Shown here in pieces: positions 57,131 to 64,000 of a DNA stretch of 64,000 nt. This DNA is from Rhipidocladum racemiflorum. Lineage: Eukaryota; Streptophyta; Magnoliopsida; Poales; Poaceae. The notes under the pieces were generated by a model. The model saw nothing but the letters and a program-made list of their open reading frames with translations. It was not told the DNA's origin and ran no database searches. Positions within the stretch are counted from its first letter, which is position 1. Every line of letters begins with the position of its first letter. The stretch is taken from NCBI GenBank assembly GCA_036346355.1, contig CM070578.1, positions 17,684,501 to 17,748,500 on the forward strand. Direction: 5' to 3'. The position numbers were made by a program, and so were the translations under genes.

Positions 57131-57143
57131 TAAGTCCATGTCT

Positions 57144-58332
57144 TCCCTGTGTTGTTTGCAGTCTTGCATCCTCAGCCTACTCCCCCGAGGTTCTTGAATG
57201 AGACGGTTCCAAAAATTTACGTATCTTCCTCTTCATCTGACAGATGCCATGTGACCCTTTTAGCATTCAGTGTAAATTTGGTATGGCGCCTTCTTTTTTT
57301 TCGTGTCAGATTCTTCTTATCATCGGCGTATTACAATATTGAGAGGTTTTGTTAAACGTTAAGCTGGAGCAGATTTTTACAATTATGCAGGTACCGAGAA
57401 CCTATTCTTGGGCTTGTTTCCCCCCCCCCCCCCTTTTACTTCTTTTTGGAACGAAAAAGAAAGAGGGAATCGGTTAAGGACTGCTGATCAGTGTTCCACG
57501 CCACAAGTCCATTTACACAACAAAAAAGGAGGGTAAATTAGCGTTGGCTGCTGTGTGTTTCCACGTGTGTTTAAGTAGTTCGCATATTTTAAGGCAAAAT
57601 GAAAGGACCTGGCGGGGCACAGTCAGACCTCAGTCTACTCGGACATAGCACGAAACCTAGGATAGAAAATCCATAAAAAAAAACTCTCTTAAAAAATCAC
57701 AAAAACATACAGTTCGAATTAGAAACAGCTGATCCAGCTCAAGGCTTGAACCACAGCTAGCTCCACACCCCCACCGGTTGGATGCCAAGTCATGGTCTCA
57801 TGGACGATAGAAAATCAAACTCCAGCAGTCGTGATTTACAGAGACTGACTTGTGGCATGCTATTATTATTATTATTAAGCTATACAACAGTTGGCAACAC
57901 GGATAGTAGTAGGCTAGTGGCTGGTAGAAGTTACCACATGGCTAGAACAGAAAGGTGTTAGGGGAGGGAGGAGAGGCGTGGAGCTTGGAGTCGGAGGAAG
58001 AACGGAACGGGGGAGGAAAGTGCGAGTGACATCATGAGTGGTGGTGATTATCACGTGTCGCATGCGTGGCCAGAGACTCACTTTAGAAGCTAGAACCAAT
58101 AAGAGCACAGACCTTAGCTACAGTCAACCCTGGATTGCTGCTGCTGCATGCAAAAAAAAAAAAGAAAGAAAAATTTTTTTACGCATATAATGTGTAGTAA
58201 AAAATATATCTAACTATTGATTTATTAAGAGTATTTATACTACTAAACTCTAACTAATCTAATTTATTGGATTGAAAAGTATGGATGATTCCTATTTAAT
58301 TTAGTGTACTATAAAAAAAATAAAAAAAGAAG
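57144..58332. other. Intergenic DNA
   Basis: Contains a C run (57420-57433), a TTA repeat near 57861 and A-rich tracts near 58150. No gene recognised. Confidence 0.55.
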
Positions 58333-58456
58333 TGAGATAGAGCGGAGAAAGAAAAGCACGGAGCCACGGATGGACAACGCCGCAGAGGCATATATAGCTT
58401 CAAAAAAGTTGAGATAGAGAGAGAGAAAGAAAAGCAAGGATGGACAACGCCGCATC
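58333..58456. repeat. ~74-bp-spaced duplicated segment
   Basis: TGAGATAGAG, GAGAAAGAAAAGCA and GGATGGACAACGCCGCA occur at 58333-58385 and again at 58407-58456. The 60-codon ORF from the second ATG (58440) has no recognised domain. Confidence 0.75.
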
Positions 58457-59212
58457 TCCATTATCGAGGCGCCTCTCTCTCCCTCTCTCTATCCTAATCT
58501 TTCTAAGAAAGAAAGAAAGAAAGAAAACAAAGCCTGCGTGCAAACCCACTCTTACATACAGCAGCTCAAATCACATGGAGCATCCGACGAAAATGTTTCG
58601 AACTCGACCGATTTCTCCTTGAAAAGCCTGCACACGGCTGTGGTGTGTTTAACTAGTTCGAACTTCGAAGGAACCCTGCTCGTCTTCTCTTCTGTATTGG
58701 TGTAAAGTAATATTCTCCAGTAAATCGTGTTCATCCATCGCCATCTTATTCCTCGCAGCCCAGGATGCGACTAATCGGAAGATTCCAACCGATTAAAATC
58801 GCAGAATGGTCCTGTCCGGGATACCTAATCCGTCCTGTTCACAACAAATGAGCAGCCGGGCCCATGGGCACACGAGCTGACCAAAGCTTAGCTCAGGGCC
58901 GAAGCAAGCCCGAAACTCCGAGCCCATTAATTGTGTAGCCCAAACCTGCACATCCAGACCATTAGGCAGGACCAAAGTAGAAAATACTTAAGGCCCATTG
59001 GGCGCGTACCTAAGCCTGACCGAGTAGCGTTCTTATCTTACGCATCACCGTACTAATAAGGGTTAAATAATTATTATTTATCTTTTATTTATGTTTTAAT
59101 ATTTATATAATTTTTAAATAGTAATACGTAGAAGCATCTCGCATCTGATTTCATTTCCCTGGCAAAAATCCATTGCGCGCTAACCCCAACTAAGTCATTT
59201 TTTTCTGTATAC

Positions 59213-59440
59213 TAGTAAATGCCCGTGCGTTGCAACGGAATTTCAAAAGAGAATAATACATAATTATAATGCAGGATTTTAAACCATACAATAAATCAAT
59301 TTTTTTGTAACACACATATCAAGCAAAACATATCTTTGTAAGCTAGTAAATAAATCAAATCATCTATATTGAGCTGTCCTGCAGATTTACAACTATAGGT
59401 TAGCAAAGCAATAGTGACTCACCTACTGGGTCTTGGGCCT
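59213..59440 (+). repeat. Dispersed-repeat terminus (CTAGTAAATGCCCGTGCG)
   Basis: The sequence ACTAGTAAATGCCCGTGCG followed by TTGCAACGG is, from memory, a very common boundary of repeats in grass genomes. I cannot assign the superfamily. Its CTAGT plus GC-rich start resembles the outer ends of the arms at 5283 and 14139 only in general form. Confidence 0.4.
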
Positions 59441-59689
59441 CTACTGTTCTGATCCAAAACCTGGCAGACTCACCATCACCACCAACTCATTCTTTTAATA
59501 GTTAAGATATTACTACTACTTGTTCAATGATGAGCATGTTGCCTGCTGGAGGAGAGGGGGAGACGAGGGCCATGCAAGGAGTCAAAGACCACTTCACCGA
59601 GCATTATACAAAAGGAGAAATAATAAATAACTAAAGGTACCATGATTGGTTGGAAGAAAATGGGTCTATTTTTATATATATGAAGCTTT

Positions 59690-60022
59690 TTCTGTACTTT
59701 TGGAAGTATGTACTCCCATCTCCAGTATACCGTTTAAATAAACGTGTTATACTCTTTTATTATTTTCAGTATACTCCAATAATAATTCCAAGATACTACA
59801 ATGCGACATTATTTTCATTGGAGCCCTTTATTTTTTTGCTATATACCATTTTCCAATCGTAAAAAGAGTATATAAACAAACTATGCTATAAATGGTGGTT
59901 TTTGATGAAATTTTTCATGGAACTCACTTTGAAGTATCTTATAATCAATATTAGAGTATACTCAAAAGGATAACAACATCATTTAAACAGTATATTAAGA
60001 GTGAGAGTAAGCACTCTCAGGG
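59690..60022. mobile_element. MITE, copy 1 of a local pair
   Basis: The left end GGAAGTATGTACTCCCATCT with GTATACCGTTTAAAT and the right end ATTTAAACAGTATATTAAGA with GTGAGAGTAAGCACTCTCA are inverted versions of each other. The interior (GGAGCCCTTTATTTTTTTGC) pairs with the copy at 61901-62263 in opposite orientation. Confidence 0.65.
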
Positions 60023-60041
60023 TATATATGAAACTACTTTC

Positions 60042-60085
60042 TCTCTCTCGCGCGCGCACACACATATGTATGTATGTATGTATGT
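60042..60085. repeat. Compound microsatellite
   Basis: Successive CT, CG, CA and TATG tracts (CTCTCTCTCGCGCGCGCACA, then TATGTATGTATGTATG). Confidence 0.9.
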
Positions 60086-60638
60086 GGAGGGTGCAAAGAC
60101 CACTTCTTCACACCTTGGCACCAAACCCTAACCATAGATGGGAAGCTCCGGCGAGAAATTCATCATTTCCCGTCATCTAGCAAAGCACGAAATTAACCCG
60201 GTTGCCATCATCTAATTACCTGCCTTTCTCGACAACTAAAATCTTGCAAAGCCCGAAATTAATCCGGTTGCCTTGTCCAAATTAAGCAAAATCGCGTGTG
60301 ACAAGGACAAAGCTCCTCCCTCTTTTATGCCCGGCAGTCCGGGACAATCACCAATTGAGTTTGGTAGCTAGACAGCCGTGTTAGTCCATACCACGATCGA
60401 CCGAAATAAAATAAGGTTAATTAGGAGTACATCATGCCATCATCGATCGTGTCGTGATGGAAACAGCTTTAGAGTTAGGACTTAGCCAGCCACGCAACAA
60501 CTTTTATCTTAGCTAGTTAGGTGATGATCTCCAGTCCTAGCTAGCTTGCACAGTTGGCAGCAGCAAGTCTAGCTAGGAGATGATCAGTTCAAACTTTGAC
60601 TAATCAAACTCCCAACAAGTCCATGTCACGCATATACA

Positions 60639-60868
60639 GGTGCTGTTTAGCAGAGCTCTAGATCATAGCACCATCTCAGATCTAAAACTTGTAAGCTAAA
60701 ATAGAGTGAATTAAGTTTATATTTTTATTCTAAAACGTAAATAAGATTACCCACCTAAACACTCAAATATACCCACAGCTCCAGCTCCACGAATCTGGTG
60801 TTGCTAGGAATACCCAGCTTTACTAGATTCACGTATCTGGTGGAGCTAAATCTCTACCATACAGGACC
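60639..60868. mobile_element. Tourist-like MITE
   Basis: Ends GGTGCTGTTTAGCAGAGCTC and GAGCTAAATCTCTACCATAC with AGGACC are imperfect inverted repeats related to the terminus at 14615. No clear TSD. Confidence 0.55.
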
Positions 60869-60998
60869 ATAGTTATCGCCTTCATGCTTCCCCAGGCAAA
60901 CTTCAGTAGCTAAGTCCAAACTAAGTCTAGAACCAGATTGTTGCGAAGAGGCATGCATAGAAACCCTAACTTGAACTCTGTTAAGCTTTGATACCACT

Positions 60999-61433
60999 TG
61001 TTAGATTTAGACTCCGTTTAGCAACTTGGAACCGGATCGTTTCTACTAGATTCTGGAAGAAACTCAATCAAACGGCCTAAAACTCGGAATGATTCTTCTT
61101 GGATCGTTTCTTCTTTTTTCACACCGTGGCTGAATCGGTCTCAACCCAGTTCCACCCGATTCACAGAATCCAATCTGAAATATTTCTACCAAGAATCTGA
61201 AACCGTTTCCGTTTCTACTTGAATCTAGAACCGTACCAAACAGGGCCTTAGATTGTGCACGCATAAAATTGGGTACACAAAGTTTTACGTGAAAAATCGT
61301 TGCGAAAAAAAAACCACGGGAGAGAAAATACACTATTTTGATTTGGTTTTATATAGACAAATAGAATCCGAGTTATAGATAGCAATAACTCCAAAGATAT
61401 GATAAGTTAGGATATTAAGGCATATTCCTAACA
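60999..61433 (-). mobile_element. Copia-type LTR with adjacent PBS, MITE nested inside
   Basis: The LTR reads TGTTAG...CCTAACA. On its left (60985-60998) is GCTTTGATACCACT, the complement of a tRNA-Met-type PBS, so this is a 5' LTR on the - strand. Internal sequence beyond the PBS (60870-60985) has no coding sequence and no second LTR is present, meaning a truncated element. The MITE at 61010-61247 accounts for more than half of the LTR length. Confidence 0.7.
61010..61247. mobile_element. Tourist-like MITE nested in the LTR
   Basis: 238 bp flanked by TTA on both sides (61007-61009, 61248-61250). Ends GACTCCGTTTAGCAACTTGG and GTACCAAACAGGGCC are imperfect inverted repeats, with GGAACC and TTTCTACT shared inward. 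Confidence 0.75.
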
Positions 61434-61900
61434 AGCTCCATCGACCAATTTGCTTTTTTTTCTATTATATATATTGATGTCGTTTAATTAGGCAGCGAGG
61501 GTTACCGAATGTCAAAAGCAGCTAGCATTTTGGCAAGAAAAAGGGTATTTGATCCGGCCATTACACTTCGATCATAGAACATGAACGGCGGTTGAGATTA
61601 GGAAAGATTACTTGGTTTTCTCTGGTAAATGAAAAGAATTGAAGAATAAAATGAGTTGTATCGGATTTAATTAAAAAATGCGACACACCTAATTATATAT
61701 ACTATGCACAGGAGAAGAGAACAACGCAATAAGCTAGGTAACTATTACACGTTAGATTAACTTAACTTTATTCCCCGCAACTACATACGCTGATGCTCTC
61801 AATTCGGTCCATACGTGTGTGGATGCCACTAACATTTTTTTAAGTAATGCGGATGCTTATTAACAGATGGAATCTAGCTAGGCTTATATATATATATATG

Positions 61901-62263
61901 GTTCCATACTACGAGAGTATGTACTTCCACTTTCAGTGTATCGTTTAAATGATGTTGTTATACTTCTTTATCCCTTTGAGTATACTATAATATTAATATT
62001 GATTATAAGATACTTCAAAATAATATCTATGAAAATTTTTATCAAAGCCCAGTCTTTATAATATAATTTGTTTGTATACTCTTTTTACATATGGAAAAAG
62101 GTATATAGTAAAAAATAAAGGGTTTTGATGATTTTTTTTTCAATTGTGTCGCATTGGAGTATATTAGAATTACTATTAGACTATGCTAAAAGTGATAAAG
62201 AAGTATAAAACGTTTGTTTAAGTATTATATTAATTGAAGGTGGAAGTATGTACTCCTAAGAAC
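61901..62263. mobile_element. MITE, copy 2 of a local pair
   Basis: Ends GAGTATGTACTTCCACTTTC and GGTGGAAGTATGTACTCCTA are inverted repeats. The interior is A+T-rich with TATTGATTATAAGATACTTC, matching the reverse complement of copy 1 at 59690-60022. Confidence 0.7.
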
Positions 62264-62457
62264 ACAGAAGACACACAATTACAAGTTAATAGCTAGCTCT
62301 CATGCAAAAAAAAAAAAAGGTAAGTATTATTTATATTTAAACAGATTTGTGAAATTGGTTCTCTAACTAGTGATATAATCTTCCATCATCTTAAAAAAAC
62401 AGTGAAATGTTTTACATGGTACTCCTATCCGTTGCGCTCCAAATATATATTGCTTTA

Positions 62458-62737
62458 TTGTGTGTTTGGTTAGTGGGATGGGGTGGAATGGAACCATTCC
62501 ATCCCACCAAGTCTAGTGTTTGGTTGGGGAGCTGAGGATGATTTGGTTCCAGAAAAGAGAATATTCTCTCTAGATTCGGGACGGCCAGGTTCTACAAATT
62601 TTCTGGAACGCAGCCATCCCACATGGAATGTGAGAGTGACAGTGGGCCCTGCCTGAGAATCTGGGATGGAACCATTCCATCCTGAAATCTGGGATGGAAC
62701 CATTCTATTCCACCTCACTCTCCAACCAAACACACAA
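62458..62737. mobile_element. Tourist MITE with TTA target duplication
   Basis: 280 bp, ends TTGTGTGTTTGG and CCAAACACACAA perfectly inverted, flanked by TTA at 62455-62457 and 62738-62740. The inversion continues with GGGGTGGAATGGAACCATTC. Internal GGATGGAACCATTC repeats occur near the right end. Confidence 0.9.
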
Positions 62738-63600
62738 TTAGATGTGTGAAATGTAGAAGGGCTTTATTGGTCGCAAGAAAATGATATAGTATATTTGTAA
62801 CCGAAAGTACTTTCACAATATTGTATATTCTACATTTTCTATTGCCAGAGGAAATAATGGTCGAATGTGTAAAATGGTGGGCATATCATCCTTGAAATGG
62901 CTATCCTCTGGGAACAGGGGGGAGTAGTAGCTAGGATTGATGCTGGCATACATAATTTGGTAACATATGTACTTGAATTTAATTAGCTGACTGAGATTGG
63001 TAACAGTAGCAGCAGCTAATCCGTATAGATCACTATTGTTGGAGAAGTACGGCCTCCAACCGCTTCTATAGCCATGCGTGCTAAACATTGTAGAAACTGT
63101 AGTGTTCATGTACAATATTTTTAATTTTTTTTCCACATTAATTTTTATTTTTGCCACAGTACTTTACAGATTTTTTTTAAGAAGATAAATTTTCTTTATC
63201 TGTTAGAATTAACAAATCGTTCGCGGTAACACACAGAATTTAATCTAGTTTAATTAAACAAGCCAGCCGGCCGGGGCAATAGGTAGAAGATCGCAAGAGA
63301 GAGATTACCCAAGATACAGAGAACTGATGCAACAGACCAAACTTGTAAACTGGATCCAGTACTCCGTATACATAGCAAACATGGACAGCTACACCAACAC
63401 TACTCCAATATAAGTATCATGCTGTCTCCATACAGTCCACTGTGTTAATTAACAATAAAACCCTAGGCACTACCTCTGCATAATTAAGCCTGTCCACATG
63501 CAAGCAGCAAGCATGAGACAAGCCGCCGCTTAGGCTAGTGGTTAAGCGCATATGCACATGCATGCATGCATGGTTCATGATGCATACTTACTTGATAGTA

Positions 63601-64000
63601 CACTACTACGCAAAATTTTATTATAGACGGTTCAAAATCATCATCTCAGACAGTTTTGAAACCGCCAGTAACAATGTGTTAGTGATACAAGGACACACCA
63701 CGGACGGTTTGCAAGCCGTCTGTGAAAATATACATCACAGACGGTTCAAAAGTGGAACCGTTTGTCTTTAGAACCGTCTGCCTGTCCACAAACGGTTCCA
63801 CTTTAGAACCGTCTGTGGTGTCCGACACAAACTTGGAACCATCTGTGATGTGTTAGATAACCTTTGCAATGCAAACGATTCTTATCTAAAACCGTCTGTG
63901 GTGTTCCTTTTTATCATGCACACATTGTCGACACTCGAATTTGGCACGTAGCTGATTTGATTAAAATCGGTTTGGTACGATCAGTTTGTTAAGGAATATA
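63601..64000 (+). mobile_element. CACTA (En/Spm) transposon, left terminus
   Basis: CACTACTACGCAAAATTTTA at 63601 is the CACTA terminal inverted repeat. It is followed by dense subterminal repeats of GACGGTTC and GAACCGTCTGTGG in both orientations (63626-63910), the pattern of transposase-binding sites in this superfamily. The element continues beyond the window, so its coding capacity is unknown. Confidence 0.88.

Noticed and set aside
57040..57135. tRNA gene on the - strand
   Set aside because: A B box is present, but the cloverleaf is incomplete and an A tail and 13-bp TSD show a SINE.
63538..63771. 77-codon ORF
   Set aside because: Runs through the CACTA subterminal repeats; no domain.

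Overview
The window is nuclear DNA of a grass (Poaceae). The evidence is spliced plant genes with GT/AG introns, dense Stowaway, Tourist, hAT and Mutator-like MITEs, Ty1/copia and Ty3/gypsy retrotransposons, a tRNA-derived SINE and a CACTA terminus. No bacterial, organellar or viral genome features were seen. All calls come from reading the sequence; no search was run.

Four host genes are supported to exon level. They are TFB5, the smallest core TFIIH subunit (24056-24367, +); a papain-type xylem cysteine protease of the XCP1/XCP2 group (25775-27133, +, four exons, 352 aa); a tail-anchored cytochrome b5 (36168-38704, +, three exons, 133 aa); and a Pumilio/PUF RNA-binding protein (45452-56419, -, nine exons, 862 aa). 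They have unrelated housekeeping or developmental roles and form no operon-like unit.

Layout: 1-2.1 kb is the 3' end of a decayed copia element with its LTR. 2.1-5.1 kb is MITE-rich intergenic DNA. 5.28-14.14 kb is bracketed by two inverted ~0.85-kb arms made of a degenerate A-rich minisatellite, a candidate foldback-type element with no coding capacity. Its interior holds a direct duplication, an array of short repeats in both orientations and a 40-bp-arm hairpin. 14.6-18.14 kb is a PIF/Harbinger element with a broken transposase, cut off at 18140. 18.14-23.28 kb is a ~2.4-kb-arm palindrome carrying two copies of the region just upstream of TFB5. 24-27 kb holds TFB5 and XCP. 29.1-33.1 kb is a foldback MITE split by a very young defective copia element (1 difference seen between its 255-bp LTRs). 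33.6-35.0 kb is a hAT element with a perfect 8-bp TSD, a nested MITE and a transposase remnant. 36-39 kb is cytochrome b5. 42-44 kb holds gypsy and hAT pseudogene pieces. 45.4-56.4 kb is Pumilio, whose largest intron contains a complete 5.4-kb copia element (301-bp LTRs, 5-bp TSD). 57-64 kb is intergenic: a SINE, several MITEs, a copia LTR carrying a nested MITE, and at 63601 the left end of a CACTA element that runs off the window.

The most unusual structures are the TFB5-proximal palindrome, the foldback-like 8.9-kb element, and a copia element with a 126-bp piece of its own pol copied in inverted orientation next to its primer-binding site.
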